Assembly: GCF_014196125.1 (NCBI RefSeq)
Contig: NZ_JACIDA010000003.1
Span: 1 to 64,000 of the forward strand
DNA: 64,000 nucleotides
DNA from: Brevundimonas mediterranea
Lineage (GTDB): Bacteria > Pseudomonadota > Alphaproteobacteria > Caulobacterales > Caulobacteraceae
Reading direction: 5' to 3'
The position numbers were made by a program, and so were the translations under genes. The notes under the pieces are model-generated. The model searched no databases. It saw only the letters and a program-made list of their open reading frames with translations, and was not told the origin of the DNA. Of this stretch, positions 6,791 through 16,624 are shown piece by piece. Each line of letters begins with the position of its first letter. Position 1 is the stretch's first letter.

Positions 6791-9670
6791 ATGCGTTCTG
6801 CGCGTCGCCTTCTGCTTGTCGCAGCCTCTGGCCTGGCGCTTTCGACGGGGGCCTTCGCCGTCCCCGTCCTGGCCTTCGCGCCCGCCGCCCAAACCCAGAC
6901 CCAGGTCCCGCCCTCCGATCCCTGGGCCCAGGCGGCCAGTGATGTTCCGGCCGATCCGGCTGTGCGCTACGGCCTGATGCCCAACGGCATGCGCTACGCC
7001 CTGATGCACAACGCCACCCCGCCCGGTCAGGCCTCGTTCCGGCTGCGGATCGACGCGGGCTCGCTGATGGAGCGGGACGACCAGCAGGGGCTGGCCCACT
7101 TCATGGAGCACATGGCCTTCAACGGGACCAAGGACATCCCCGAGAACGAGATGCTGCGCATTCTCGAACGCCTGGGCCTGGCCTTCGGCGCCGACACCAA
7201 CGCCTTCACCAGCTTCGAGCAGACGGCCTATATGCTGGAACTGCCCAACACCCAGGACGAGACGGTCGATACGTCCCTGCATGTGATGCGCGAAATGATG
7301 GGCGACGCCCTGATGGCGTCGGACGCCATCGATTCCGAGCGCGGCGTCATCGTCGGCGAGGAACGGCTGCGCGACACCCCTCAGTTCCGGGTGCTGAAGA
7401 CCCAGCTGGGCCTGCTGGCGCCGGGCCAGCGCCTGTCGCAACGCCTGCCCATCGGCGATCTCGACATCATCCGCACCGCGCCGCGAGAGCGGTTCGTCGA
7501 CTTCTATGACGCCTACTACCGGCCCTCGCGCGCGACCTTCATCGCCGTGGGCGACTTCGACCTGGACGTGATGGAGGCCAAGATCCGCACGACCTTCGCG
7601 GACTGGACGCCCAAGGCCGCCGACGGGCCCGAGCCCGACCTGGGAACCGTCGCCGCGCGCCAGCCGGAGACCAGCATCATCGTCGAGCCGGGCGTCCAGT
7701 CGTCGATCCAGATCAACTGGATCAAGGCGCCGGACCTTGACCCCGACAGCCTGGCCGAACGCACCGAGGCCGTTCGCCGCAGCCTGGGCCTGGCGGTGCT
7801 GAACCGTCGCCTGGGTGAGATGGCGCGCGCCGACAATCCGCCCTTCCTGGGCGCCGGCGGCGGTTATCAGTCGCTGTTCGACAGCCTGGACGCCGGCATC
7901 CTGTCGGTCGCCTTCACGCCGGGCGAATGGAAACGCGCGCTGGAGACCACGGAGCAGGAGGCCCGCCGCCTGACCCAGTACGGCGTCACCGCCCCCGAGC
8001 TGCAGCGCGAGATCACCGAATATCGCACCTCGCTTCAGAACGCCGTCGCCACCGCGGCCACCCGCTCGACCCCGGCCCTGGCCGGCGCCCTGCTGAACGC
8101 GGTCAATGGCGACACGGTCTTCACCTCGCCCCAGGAAAGCCTGGACCAGTTCGAGAAGATCGTCGCCGATCTGACCCCGGAACAGGTCAACGCCGCCGTG
8201 CGCCCGGTGTTCGAAGGCCAGGGCCCCCTGGTCCTGTTCACCAGCCCGGTCCCGGTCGAGGGCGGCGAGGCCGCCGTCACCGCCGCGCTGGAAGCCTCGC
8301 GCCAGGTTCCCGTCGCCGCCCCGTCCGATCAGTCGGCGTTGGAATGGCCCTACACGAACTTCGGCGCGCCGGCCGTTCCCGCCGCGCGCACCGAGGTGGC
8401 CGATCTGGGCGCCACCCTGGTGACCTTCCCCAACGGGACCCTGCTGAACATCAAGAAGACCGACTTCCGCGATGACCAGATCCTGATCCGCGCCAATACC
8501 GGCATCGGCGGCATGGGTCTTCCCGCCGACCGTTTCTCGCCCCTGTTCGCCGCCAACACCGTGCTGAACGCCGGCGGCCTGGGCAAGCTGACGGTGGATG
8601 AGGCGGACCGCGTCCTGGCCGGCCATGTCGTCAACACCAGCGTCAGCCAGGGCGAGGACAGCTACAGCTTCGGCGGCTCCACCCGTCCGGAGGACCTGCA
8701 GCTCGAGCTTCAGGTTCTGGCCGCCTTCCTGACGGATCCGGGTCTGCGCGCCGCGCCGCTGCAACGCGCCAAGGCCGCCTATCCGCAGGCCCTGGAACAG
8801 CAGGCCGCCACGCCCGGCGGCGCCTTCGGTCTGAAGGCCGGCGAACTGCTGGCCGGGGGCGACAAGCGCGCGGCCACTCCGACCAATGAACAGTTCCAGT
8901 CGGTCGAGATCGAACCCTTGCGCGAACAGATCAAGTCGGCGCTCGCCTCCGGCCCGGTCGAGATCACCGTCGTCGGTGATGTGGATGTGGACGCGGTCAT
9001 CGCCGCCGTGGGTTCGACCTTCGGCGCCCTGCCCGCGCGCGGCGCCGCCCCGACCCCGCCGCCCGGATCGGCCGAGCGTCGCTTCCCAGCCCCGACCGCG
9101 ACCCCGGTCCGTCTGACGCACACGGGTCAGGCCGAACAGGCCCTGGGCTTCGTCGCCTGGCCGACCACCGACCAGATCGAGGACCGCACCACGGCCCGGC
9201 GACTGTCGATCCTGTCCGCCGTGCTGCAACTGCGCCTGAACGAGGAGATTCGCGAGAAACAGGGCATCGCCTATTCGCCCAGCGCCAGCGCCACCAACTC
9301 CGACGCCTTCCCCGGCTACGGCTACATCGCCGTCGGCGCCGAAACGCCCCCCGAGTCGCTGACGAAACTGTTCGAGGCCGTGGACGTGATCGCCGCCGAC
9401 CTGCGCGACAATCCGATCAGCGAGGATGAGCTGAACCGCGCGCGCCGGCCCGCCATCGAGCGCCTCCGCCGCAGCATGGCCGACAACGGCTACTGGCTGA
9501 ACCAGTTGTCCGAAGCCCAATCCAGGCCAGCCTCGCTGGACCAGACGCGAAACAACATCGCGGTGCTGGAGGCCGTCACCGCCGCCGACCTGCAAAACCT
9601 GGCGCAGCAGTATCTGAAACCCGACGCCGCCTGGCGCGCCGAGGTCGTCTCGGACAAGCTGGCCCAGTAA
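6791..9670 (+). CDS. M16-family zinc protease (pitrilysin-like), secreted
   Basis: A 959-residue periplasmic or outer-membrane-associated metalloprotease of the two-half M16 type. The signal peptide covers about residues 1-35. The inverted zinc motif HFMEH is at residues 103-107, and Glu183 (in DSERG) is 76 residues after His107, matching the third ligand. A middle M16_C domain and a second, catalytically inactive half follow (about residues 540-940), with NEEIREKQGIAYSPSASATN as the usual late motif. GGGAG precedes the ATG. Such proteins degrade peptides in the envelope. The gene is monocistronic, ending at a strong terminator. Confidence 0.9.
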   Translation: MRSARRLLLVAASGLALSTGAFAVPVLAFAPAAQTQTQVPPSDPWAQAASDVPADPAVRYGLMPNGMRYALMHNATPPGQASFRLRIDAGSLMERDDQQGLAHFMEHMAFNGTKDIPENEMLRILERLGLAFGADTNAFTSFEQTAYMLELPNTQDETVDTSLHVMREMMGDALMASDAIDSERGVIVGEERLRDTPQFRVLKTQLGLLAPGQRLSQRLPIGDLDIIRTAPRERFVDFYDAYYRPSRATFIAVGDFDLDVMEAKIRTTFADWTPKAADGPEPDLGTVAARQPETSIIVEPGVQSSIQINWIKAPDLDPDSLAERTEAVRRSLGLAVLNRRLGEMARADNPPFLGAGGGYQSLFDSLDAGILSVAFTPGEWKRALETTEQEARRLTQYGVTAPELQREITEYRTSLQNAVATAATRSTPALAGALLNAVNGDTVFTSPQESLDQFEKIVADLTPEQVNAAVRPVFEGQGPLVLFTSPVPVEGGEAAVTAALEASRQVPVAAPSDQSALEWPYTNFGAPAVPAARTEVADLGATLVTFPNGTLLNIKKTDFRDDQILIRANTGIGGMGLPADRFSPLFAANTVLNAGGLGKLTVDEADRVLAGHVVNTSVSQGEDSYSFGGSTRPEDLQLELQVLAAFLTDPGLRAAPLQRAKAAYPQALEQQAATPGGAFGLKAGELLAGGDKRAATPTNEQFQSVEIEPLREQIKSALASGPVEITVVGDVDVDAVIAAVGSTFGALPARGAAPTPPPGSAERRFPAPTATPVRLTHTGQAEQALGFVAWPTTDQIEDRTTARRLSILSAVLQLRLNEEIREKQGIAYSPSASATNSDAFPGYGYIAVGAETPPESLTKLFEAVDVIAADLRDNPISEDELNRARRPAIERLRRSMADNGYWLNQLSEAQSRPASLDQTRNNIAVLEAVTAADLQNLAQQYLKPDAAWRAEVVSDKLAQ

Positions 9671-9676
9671 GAAAAA

Positions 9677-9713
9677 CGGCCCCGGTTCGCAGGAACCGGG
9701 GCCGAGCCTTTTT
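9677..9713 (+). terminator. Rho-independent terminator after the M16 protease
   Basis: Perfect 12-bp stem CGGCCCCGGTTC / GAACCGGGGCCG with loop GCAG, followed by CCTTTTT. Confidence 0.9.
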
Positions 9714-9808
9714 GGGGCCAGTCTTCAGGATCGTCGACGGAGAGCCGACGGTCTTGTCTTGCGTCACACGGCCTGAGCCGCGCCTGAACGGGTCGCGTCA
9801 GGTCCGGT

Positions 9809-10681
9809 TCAGAACACCCGGCCGCCGACGCCGCCGTCCAGGGTGATGGCCCCGGTGATGACGGTCGCGCTCTGGACCTGTTCCTCGCGGTATTCGGTGT
9901 ATTCCTCTTCGCGGTACATGGTCAGGATCTTCACCCCGGCCCCGTATCGACGCAGCAGCGAGCGTTCGTTGCAGTCCCGCTCAGCCTTCTCGGGCCGGCA
10001 TTCCAGCTTGCCTTCGCCGCCGAACCACAGGGCCTCGTGCTTCCTGCAGGTCACGGTCGTGCCGTGGTCGAAACTGATGTCGCCCTGATAATCGGCGATC
10101 GTGGCCTGCAGCCAGGTCCCGGCGAGGCAGCGATAGAGTTCCCCCTCATAGCCGTCGGCGATCTCCCGGTCCGGCCGGACCTGCGACGCCGGATGCGGCA
10201 CCTGACGGTCGTCAATACAGACCGCCTGGATCACCACCCGCTTCATCGACCGACGCCAGGCGGTGAAGGGCGTCCGCACCGTCTGGGCCAGGCCTTCGAC
10301 GGCCAGGCCCTGGATGGTCGTCGGATAGGGCTGGTCCACGGTCACATAGGCCGCGCCGCCGCCCCCGCCGTAACCGCCGGAGAAACCGCCGGCCCGCGCA
10401 TTCACATAGGCCCGCGACCCGGCGTTCGCATTGGCGCTGGCCCCAGCATTGACGTTGACGTTCACATTGACGTTGGTGTTCGAGTTCCAGCCGCCGTTCC
10501 CGCCCCCGCACGATCCACCCCCGCAGGAAGGCGGCGGAGGCGGCGGAGGCTCGCAGCACGGCGGCGGCGGAGGTTCGCACGCCGGCTGGCCACAGCTCTG
10601 GGCCGTCGCCGCGCCCGCGACGCCCAACATGGCCCCGCCGGCCGCCAGACCCAGCATCCAATTCCTGATCCGCTGCCGCAT
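9809..10681 (-). CDS. Secreted Cys/Pro/Asn-rich hypothetical protein
   Basis: A 290-residue protein whose function I do not recognise. A signal peptide (about 1-27, ending TAQ) is followed by a Cys/Pro cluster, SCGQPACEPPPPPCCEPPPP. Next come a Gly/Asn stretch with alternating N-V-N-V and A-N-A-N units and a Gly-rich segment GGFSGGYGGGGG (to about residue 105). The C-terminal 180 residues are ordinary in composition with several Cys and may be a folded domain. The start at 10681 was chosen for its GGGAG and because the signal peptide begins there. The design (low-complexity linker plus globular tail) suggests an envelope or surface protein. It is divergent from ileS. Confidence 0.7.
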   Translation of the reverse strand: MRQRIRNWMLGLAAGGAMLGVAGAATAQSCGQPACEPPPPPCCEPPPPPPPSCGGGSCGGGNGGWNSNTNVNVNVNVNAGASANANAGSRAYVNARAGGFSGGYGGGGGAAYVTVDQPYPTTIQGLAVEGLAQTVRTPFTAWRRSMKRVVIQAVCIDDRQVPHPASQVRPDREIADGYEGELYRCLAGTWLQATIADYQGDISFDHGTTVTCRKHEALWFGGEGKLECRPEKAERDCNERSLLRRYGAGVKILTMYREEEYTEYREEQVQSATVITGAITLDGGVGGRVF

Positions 10682-11024
10682 CGGCGGGACTCCCGAACGA
10701 ATTCTCACGTCGCCTGGACAGACTTCCGGACGATCCAACCTTAACCAAGACGACAAAAGCCTTTCGTTTCCGTTGAGATGGGAAAGTCTTCGGGGATGGC
10801 GCAATGCCGCATCCGTCTGCTAGACCGCCCGCATCATGACCGTCCGCGTCTCCATTCGCCTGATTTCGATTAGCCGCCCGGCGTAGCGCTTCCGGGCCCT
10901 GTGGCCCCGTGCACGCCGGGAAGACCGCCCTCTGTTCGGGCGAACGAAGCCGCCCTCGAGCAGCGCGAAGCGCGACAGGGCGAACGAAGACAGCGACATC
11001 ACTTTCACGACGCCGAGACGACCC
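10682..11024. other. Divergent intergenic region before ileS
   Basis: About 340 bases between the secreted protein and ileS. The stretch must hold promoters for both genes. I see no convincing open reading frame. In particular ribF, which often precedes ileS, is absent. Confidence 0.5.
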
Positions 11025-13955
11025 ATGGCCGACGCCACAGACACCACCGACACCCCCTCCGGCCGCGACTATCGCGACACCGTCTTCCTGCCCGAGACGC
11101 CCTTCCCCATGCGCGGCGGCCTGCCGCAGAAGGAACCGGTGATCCTGGAGCAGTGGGGCGACCTGTACGGGACCCTGCGCGCCGAACGCCAGGCGCAGAA
11201 GGCCCCCCTCTATGTGCTGCACGACGGCCCGCCCTACGCCAACGGCGACATCCACATCGGCCATGCGCTGAACAAGACGCTGAAGGATTTCGTGGTCCGC
11301 AGCCGGTTCCTGCTGGGCTGTGACGTCGATTACGTCCCCGGCTGGGACTGCCACGGCCTGCCGATCGAGTGGAAGATCGAGGAACAGTTCCGCGCCAAGG
11401 GCCGCCGCAAGGACGAGGTCTCCAAGGACGAGTTCCGCGCCGCCTGCCGCGAATACGCCGGCAAATACATCGACCTGCAACGCGACCAGTTCAAACGCCT
11501 GGGCATCACCGGCGACTTCGCCAACCGCTACGCCACCATGGACTTCACGTCCGAGGCCGCCATCGTCGCCGAGTTCCACAAGTTCAAGAATTCGGGCCAG
11601 CTGTATCGCGGCTCCAAGCCCGTCATGTGGTCGCCGGTGGAGCGCACCGCCCTGGCCGACGCCGAGATCGAATACCACGACCACGTCTCGCCCACGATCT
11701 GGGTCAAGTTCCCGGTCACGGGCGCGTCGGACGACCATCCCGACGACCTGCTGGCCTTCCGCACCAGCACCCCGTCCATCGTCATCTGGACCACCACGCC
11801 CTGGACCATCCCTGCCAACCGGGCCATCAGCTACGGCCCCGAGATCGCCTATGGCCTGTATGAGGTCACGGCCATGGAAGAGGGTCTGGAGTTCGCGCCC
11901 TGGGCCAAGCCGGGCGACCGGCTGATCGTCGCCGACAAGCTGGCGGAAGACGTGTTCAAGGCTGCCAAGATCGCCGCCTGGACCCGCATCTACGACATCA
12001 ATCCGTCGGGCCTGGAATGCGCCCACCCCCTGGCCGCGCTGGACAGCGGCTATGGCTTCTCGGTGCCGCTGCTGGCCGGCGACCATGTGACCGACGACGC
12101 CGGTACGGGCTTCGTCCACACCGCGCCGGGCCACGGCGCCGACGACTTCGAGGTGTGGAAGGCCCATGGTCATCACGAGGTGCCGGACACGGTCGACCCG
12201 GACGGCGCCTATTATCCCGGCGTCCCCCTGTTCGCGGGGCTGAAGGTGTTGGAGACCGAAGGCAAGAAGACCGGCAAATTCGGTCCCGCCAACGGCGCGG
12301 TGATGGAGAAACTGATCGAGGCCGGCAATCTGCTGGCGCGCGGCCGGCTGGAACACTCCTACCCGCACTCGTGGCGCTCCAAGGCCCCGATCATCTTCCG
12401 CAACACGCCGCAATGGTTCATCCGCATGGATCAGCCGCTGGCCTCGGGCGACACCCTGCGCGAGACGGCCCTGACCGCCATCGACGACACCGCCTTCCAC
12501 CCCGCCGCCGGCCGCAACCGCATCCGATCGATGGTCGAGGGTCGCCCCGACTGGCTGGTCAGCCGCCAGCGCGCCTGGGGCACGCCGCTCGCCATGTTCA
12601 TCGACAAACAGACAGGCCAGCCCCTGCATGACGCCGAGGTCGACGCCCGGATCGTCAAGGCCGTGGCCGAACACGGCGCCGACATCTGGTTCACCGCGCC
12701 GGACAGCGACTTCCTGGGCGCCCATGACCCGGCCCGGTATGAAAAGGTCGAGGACATCCTGGACGTCTGGTTCGACTCCGGCTCGACCCACGCCTTCACC
12801 CTGGACCCGCGCACGGCCGAGCATGGCTATACGGGCGACCGCCCGGCGCACTGGCCCGCCGACCTGTATCTGGAAGGTTCGGACCAGCACCGCGGCTGGT
12901 TCCAGTCGTCGCTTCTGGAAGGCTGCGGCACCCGCGGCCGCGCCCCGTTCAAGGCGGTCCTGACCCACGGCTTCACCCTCGACGAGAAGGGGGAGAAGAT
13001 GTCCAAGTCCAAGGGCAATACGACCGATCCCCTGACCATCATCAAGGAGAGCGGCGCCGACATCCTGCGTCTGTGGGTGTCGCTGGTCGACTATTCCGAG
13101 GACCAGCGGATCGGCAAACAGATCCTGCAAACCACGGTCGACGCCTATCGGAAGCTGAGGAACACGGTCCGCTATCTGCTGGGCGCCCTGGCCGACTTCG
13201 ACGAGGCCGAGCGGCTGACCGACTACGACCAGTTCCCGCCGCTGGAGAAGTTCGTCCTGCACCGCCTGTGGGAGTTGGACGCCCATGTGCGCCAGGCCTA
13301 CGAGGAATACCGGTTCCAGGACGTGGTGCGCCCGGTGCTGGAGTTCTGCTCCAGCGATCTGTCGGCCCTGTATTTCGACATCCGCAAGGACGCCCTCTAC
13401 TGCGACCGCCCCGACAGCCTGCGCCGTCGCGCCGCCCGCACGGTGATGGACGAGGTCTTCATGCGCCTGACCGCATGGCTGTCGCCGCTGACGCCGTTCA
13501 CGATGGAAGAGGCTTGGACGACGCGCTTCCCGGATGCGGGCACGAACTGCGCGCGGGTGATCCCGGAGACGCCTGCGGAATGGAACAACCCGACCGAGGC
13601 GGAGCGGTGGGCGAAGGTTCAACGCGTCTTGGAGGTCGTCACGAACGGCCTCGAGGAAAGCCGCCGCGCGAAGGTGATCGGTGGGGCCCTTGATGCTTGG
13701 CCGGAAGTCCGTCTTCCAGCGGAGGCGGCGGCTTTGTTCGAAGATCTGGATGCCGCCGAAGTATTCCGCACGAGCGGCGCGGATTTGGTCGTCGACGAAA
13801 GCGGCGTCATCACCGCCACAATCAACACCGCAGACTACCCGAAATGCGCCCGCTCCTGGCGCCGGGTGCCGGACGTCGGCTCGGACCCCGCCTACCCTGA
13901 CCTCTCGGCCCGCGACGCGGATGCGGTGCGGTATTGGGACCAGACGCGGAGCTGA
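11025..13955 (+). CDS. ileS: Isoleucyl-tRNA synthetase
   Basis: A 976-residue class I synthetase that charges tRNA-Ile. The HIGH signature is at residues 77-80 (PYANGDIHIGHALNK), KMSKS is at 658-662, and the CP1 editing domain lies between (about 200-430) with TTPWTIPANRA and the GTGFVHTAPGHGADD motif. The C-terminal anticodon-binding domain is followed by a short tail. The C-terminal zinc finger of the E. coli type is not apparent, as in many alphaproteobacterial enzymes. Length is normal. lspA, often next to ileS, is not found downstream; instead there is a repeat-rich gap. Confidence 0.97.
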   Translation: MADATDTTDTPSGRDYRDTVFLPETPFPMRGGLPQKEPVILEQWGDLYGTLRAERQAQKAPLYVLHDGPPYANGDIHIGHALNKTLKDFVVRSRFLLGCDVDYVPGWDCHGLPIEWKIEEQFRAKGRRKDEVSKDEFRAACREYAGKYIDLQRDQFKRLGITGDFANRYATMDFTSEAAIVAEFHKFKNSGQLYRGSKPVMWSPVERTALADAEIEYHDHVSPTIWVKFPVTGASDDHPDDLLAFRTSTPSIVIWTTTPWTIPANRAISYGPEIAYGLYEVTAMEEGLEFAPWAKPGDRLIVADKLAEDVFKAAKIAAWTRIYDINPSGLECAHPLAALDSGYGFSVPLLAGDHVTDDAGTGFVHTAPGHGADDFEVWKAHGHHEVPDTVDPDGAYYPGVPLFAGLKVLETEGKKTGKFGPANGAVMEKLIEAGNLLARGRLEHSYPHSWRSKAPIIFRNTPQWFIRMDQPLASGDTLRETALTAIDDTAFHPAAGRNRIRSMVEGRPDWLVSRQRAWGTPLAMFIDKQTGQPLHDAEVDARIVKAVAEHGADIWFTAPDSDFLGAHDPARYEKVEDILDVWFDSGSTHAFTLDPRTAEHGYTGDRPAHWPADLYLEGSDQHRGWFQSSLLEGCGTRGRAPFKAVLTHGFTLDEKGEKMSKSKGNTTDPLTIIKESGADILRLWVSLVDYSEDQRIGKQILQTTVDAYRKLRNTVRYLLGALADFDEAERLTDYDQFPPLEKFVLHRLWELDAHVRQAYEEYRFQDVVRPVLEFCSSDLSALYFDIRKDALYCDRPDSLRRRAARTVMDEVFMRLTAWLSPLTPFTMEEAWTTRFPDAGTNCARVIPETPAEWNNPTEAERWAKVQRVLEVVTNGLEESRRAKVIGGALDAWPEVRLPAEAAALFEDLDAAEVFRTSGADLVVDESGVITATINTADYPKCARSWRRVPDVGSDPAYPDLSARDADAVRYWDQTRS

Positions 13956-13964
13956 CGCTCAGAC

Positions 13965-13986
13965 CCTCCCCCGCTTGCGGGGGAGG
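13965..13986. repeat. Palindromic hairpin after ileS
   Basis: Perfect arms CCTCCCCCGC (13965-13974) and GCGGGGGAGG (13977-13986) lie 9 bases after the ileS stop. It may end the ileS transcript, though no T-run follows. A close relative with arms CTTCCCCCGC / GCGGGGGAAG lies at 14089-14110. Confidence 0.65.
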
Positions 13987-14149
13987 TGGGCCGGCGTCCG
14001 CGCAGCGGACCAGGCTCGGAGGGGGAAGTGTCGCCTAAAGAAGAATTCCCCCATCGTCAGGCGTGTCGGTGCGCGCCACGGCCTGACACTTCCCCCGCAA
14101 GCGGGGGAAGGCCTTGGGACGAGGCGTTGTGGTCATCACCATCGTCAGT

Positions 14150-14212
14150 GTCGCCCCCTCCTGGTCGCTACGCGACCTGTCCTCCCCGCGCGCCTGCGCG
14201 CGCAGGGAGGTG
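14150..14212 (+). repeat. Dispersed intergenic repeat, copy A
   Basis: A 63-base element starting GTCGCCCCC and ending GGGAGGTG, with an internal CTGTCCTCCCC block. Related copies lie at 24080-24142 (opposite orientation) and 24182-24251. Confidence 0.65.
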
Positions 14213-14485
14213 ACGCGGGGCTAACGCTCAGACCCTCCCCGGTTTGCGGGGGAAGTGTCACGCGTGGCGGCGGGCCTCCCAACCCGCACAATGACGCTGC
14301 CCCTATCCCCGCGTTTCCAACGTCTTGCCGATCGCCGACCCCCATCGACCTGGCGCCCGTCAAAACCCTGCTAGGATGGGCGTCGTTGAAACCGCCGGAG
14401 GTCGAAGGGATGAGGCGTCGCCGAATTGCACTGTTTCGCCTGTTGCACCGGTTTCTCCCTGCGCCGTTCAATTTCAGCGCGGCCA

Positions 14486-14511
14486 ATTCAGACTATTCAG
14501 ACTATTCAGAC
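14486..14511 (+). repeat. Tandem 9-bp repeat ATTCAGACT
   Basis: ATTCAGACT, ATTCAGACT and ATTCAGAC in direct succession, ending 30 bases before the kpsC-like start codon. It could vary in copy number or carry a regulator site. Confidence 0.8.
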
Positions 14512-14541
14512 CCTGTTTTTCGCGTCTGAATCGGACCCGCC

Positions 14542-16596
14542 TTGACCCCAGCCTCGGACACCGCCGCCAAAACCCCCGCCTGGGTCTGCGCGCCCGGCGT
14601 GCTGAAGGTCCCCTTCCTCGACGTCTTCCTGGCGGACTACGCCCTGCACCGCCTGCCGGGGGACGAGGTGCAGGCGGTACTGGGCTGGGGGATGAAGCCG
14701 ACGGCGGCGGCGGGTCGTCGCTGGGCCGAGAAGAACGGGCGGCCCTACGTCGCGCTGGAAGACGGCTTCCTGCGCTCCGTCGGCATCGGCGAAGCGGGCG
14801 CCGCCAGTCTCAGCCTGATCGTCGATGACCTGGGCGTCTATTATGACGCGACCCGGCCCAGCCGGCTCGAACACCTAATCCGGACCGCCGACGCCTGGTG
14901 CGACGCCACAACCACCGCCCGCGCCCGCGCCCTGATCGACCGGATCGTCGCCTCGTGCCTGTCCAAGACCAATATGGGCGGCCCGCTGGACCCCGGCCTG
15001 CTGCGGCCCGGCCGCCGCGTCCTGATCGTGGACCAGACCTTCGGCGACGCCTCCATCGGCTATGGCCTGGCGACCCAGGACAGTTTCGACGCCATGGTCG
15101 CCGCCGCCCGGCGCGACGAACCGAACGCCCAGCTGATCGTCAAACGCCACCCGGCCGTGGCGGCGGGCAAGAAACGGGGCTGCGTCACGGACCTTGCGGG
15201 CGTCACCCTGGTGGACGCCGATGTGCGCCCCGCCGACCTGCTGGCGGCGGTCGATGCGGTCTATTGCGTCACCTCGGCGCTCGGATTCGAGGCCCTGTTG
15301 CGGGGCTTGCCGGTGCGCTGTTTCGGGGCGCCCTTCTATTCCGGCTGGGGGCTGACGACCGACGCCGTGGCCACCGGCCGCCGCGGCCTCGCCCGCACGG
15401 TGGAGCAGGTCGCCGCCGCCGCCCTGATCGGCTACAGCCGCTATGTCGATCCCGTCATCGGCGAGCGGTGCGAGGCCGAACAGGCGCTGGAGCGGTTGAT
15501 CGCCCTGCGCGACCGCGCCGACCGTCTGGCGGGGCCCTGGTCCGCCGTCGGCTTCGCCCCGGCCAAACGCCCGCCGGTGCGTCGCTTGCTGAACTCGCCC
15601 AAGGCGCGGATGCGCTATTTCATGTCGCCGTCGCGCGCCGCCGCCCATGCCGCCGCCACCAACGGCCGGCTGATCTGGTGGGCGGGCAAGGAAAGCGAGG
15701 CCGTGCGTCAGGCGGCCGCCGCCTTTAGCGGCCCGACTGTCCGCATGGAGGACGGCTTCATCCGTTCGCGCGGCCTGGGGTCGGACTTCGTCGGCGCCCT
15801 GTCGGTCGCCCTGGACGACCAGGGCGTCTATTACGACCCGTCGCGCCCTTCGCGGCTGGAGACCCTGATCGAGACGACCGAGGCGACGCCGGAGCAACTG
15901 GCCCGCGCCGCTGCCCTGCGGACCCGCATCGTCGAGGCGGGCCTGTCGAAATATAATCTGAAGGGCCAGGCGCCGGCCGACTGGCCAGCCGACCGCGACA
16001 TCCTGCTGGTCGTCGGTCAGGTCGAGAACGACAAGTCGATCCTGCTGGGCTGCGAACCCGATCTGGCCACCAATTCCGCCCTGGTCGAGGCCGCGCGGGC
16101 CGATCATCCCGACGCCTTTCTGGTCTATCGCAACCACCCCGACGTTCTGGCCGGCAACCGGCCGGGGCGGCTGGAGGCCTCGGCCCTGGCCTCGGTGGAC
16201 GCCAGCGCGGACGGGTTGGACATCATCGACTGCCTGAACGCCTGCGCGCGGGTGGCGACCCTGACCTCCCTGACCGGGTTCGAGGCCCTGATGCGGGGCA
16301 AGGCGGTGTCGGTCTATGGCCGGCCCTTCTACGCCGGCTGGGGCCTGACCGACGACCGGCTGGGCTTCGAGCGCCGCACCCGGCGTGCGACCGTCGATCA
16401 TCTGATCCTGGCCGCCCTGATCCACTATCCGCTCTATGTCACGCCGACGGGCTGGCCCTGCGAGGCCGAGGATCTGGTCCAGGCCCTGATCGCCGCCCGC
16501 CACCAGCCGCCGCCCAAGGCGCCGCGCGGCCAGGTCCAGCGCTGGGCCGCCGGGATCATCGCCTCTCTCGACCGCAGGCCGCCGCCGTCCTATTGA
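14542..16596 (+). CDS. Capsular polysaccharide beta-Kdo transferase, KpsC-like (two modules)
   Basis: A 684-residue cytosolic glycosyltransferase with an internal duplication. Residues about 10-330 and 365-670 each carry the pattern GWG/AGKES ... EDGFxRSxGxG ... GVYYDxxRPSRLE ... VTSxxGFEALxRG ... FYxGWGLTxD. KpsC proteins build the short Kdo linker on the lipid anchor of group 2 type capsules, the two modules adding alternating linkages. The start is uncertain: TTG 14542 gives the full family N-terminus, but the site upstream is weak and there is no earlier ATG. No other capsule gene is adjacent, so the rest of the pathway must lie elsewhere. The next gene starts 28 bases downstream. Confidence 0.85.
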   Translation: MTPASDTAAKTPAWVCAPGVLKVPFLDVFLADYALHRLPGDEVQAVLGWGMKPTAAAGRRWAEKNGRPYVALEDGFLRSVGIGEAGAASLSLIVDDLGVYYDATRPSRLEHLIRTADAWCDATTTARARALIDRIVASCLSKTNMGGPLDPGLLRPGRRVLIVDQTFGDASIGYGLATQDSFDAMVAAARRDEPNAQLIVKRHPAVAAGKKRGCVTDLAGVTLVDADVRPADLLAAVDAVYCVTSALGFEALLRGLPVRCFGAPFYSGWGLTTDAVATGRRGLARTVEQVAAAALIGYSRYVDPVIGERCEAEQALERLIALRDRADRLAGPWSAVGFAPAKRPPVRRLLNSPKARMRYFMSPSRAAAHAAATNGRLIWWAGKESEAVRQAAAAFSGPTVRMEDGFIRSRGLGSDFVGALSVALDDQGVYYDPSRPSRLETLIETTEATPEQLARAAALRTRIVEAGLSKYNLKGQAPADWPADRDILLVVGQVENDKSILLGCEPDLATNSALVEAARADHPDAFLVYRNHPDVLAGNRPGRLEASALASVDASADGLDIIDCLNACARVATLTSLTGFEALMRGKAVSVYGRPFYAGWGLTDDRLGFERRTRRATVDHLILAALIHYPLYVTPTGWPCEAEDLVQALIAARHQPPPKAPRGQVQRWAAGIIASLDRRPPPSY

Positions 16597-16624
16597 AGGC
16601 GTTCGCAAAGGAAACTGTCTACCC

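Larger units (their letters stand above)
13987..14541. repeat. Repeat-rich intergenic region with REP-like palindromes
   Basis: No gene is supported here. The region holds a second hairpin (14089-14110), an 11-bp inverted pair GGGGGAAGTGT / ACACTTCCCCC, one copy of a dispersed element (14150-14212) and a tandem 9-mer just before the kpsC-like gene. A further CCCTCCCC...GGGGGAAGTG hairpin lies near 14230-14260. Confidence 0.6.

Noticed and set aside
6737-9595. A 952-codon open frame opposite the M16 protease
   Set aside because: Composition is Gly/Arg/Gln/His-rich shadow of a high-GC gene; the opposite strand has clear M16 motifs and signal peptide.
10212-13622. A very long minus-strand open frame opposite ileS
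   Set aside because: It is antisense to a certain essential gene and lacks any domain.
13966-14260. CRISPR-like repetition after ileS
   Set aside because: The repeats are palindromic, unevenly spaced and few; there are no spacers of equal length.
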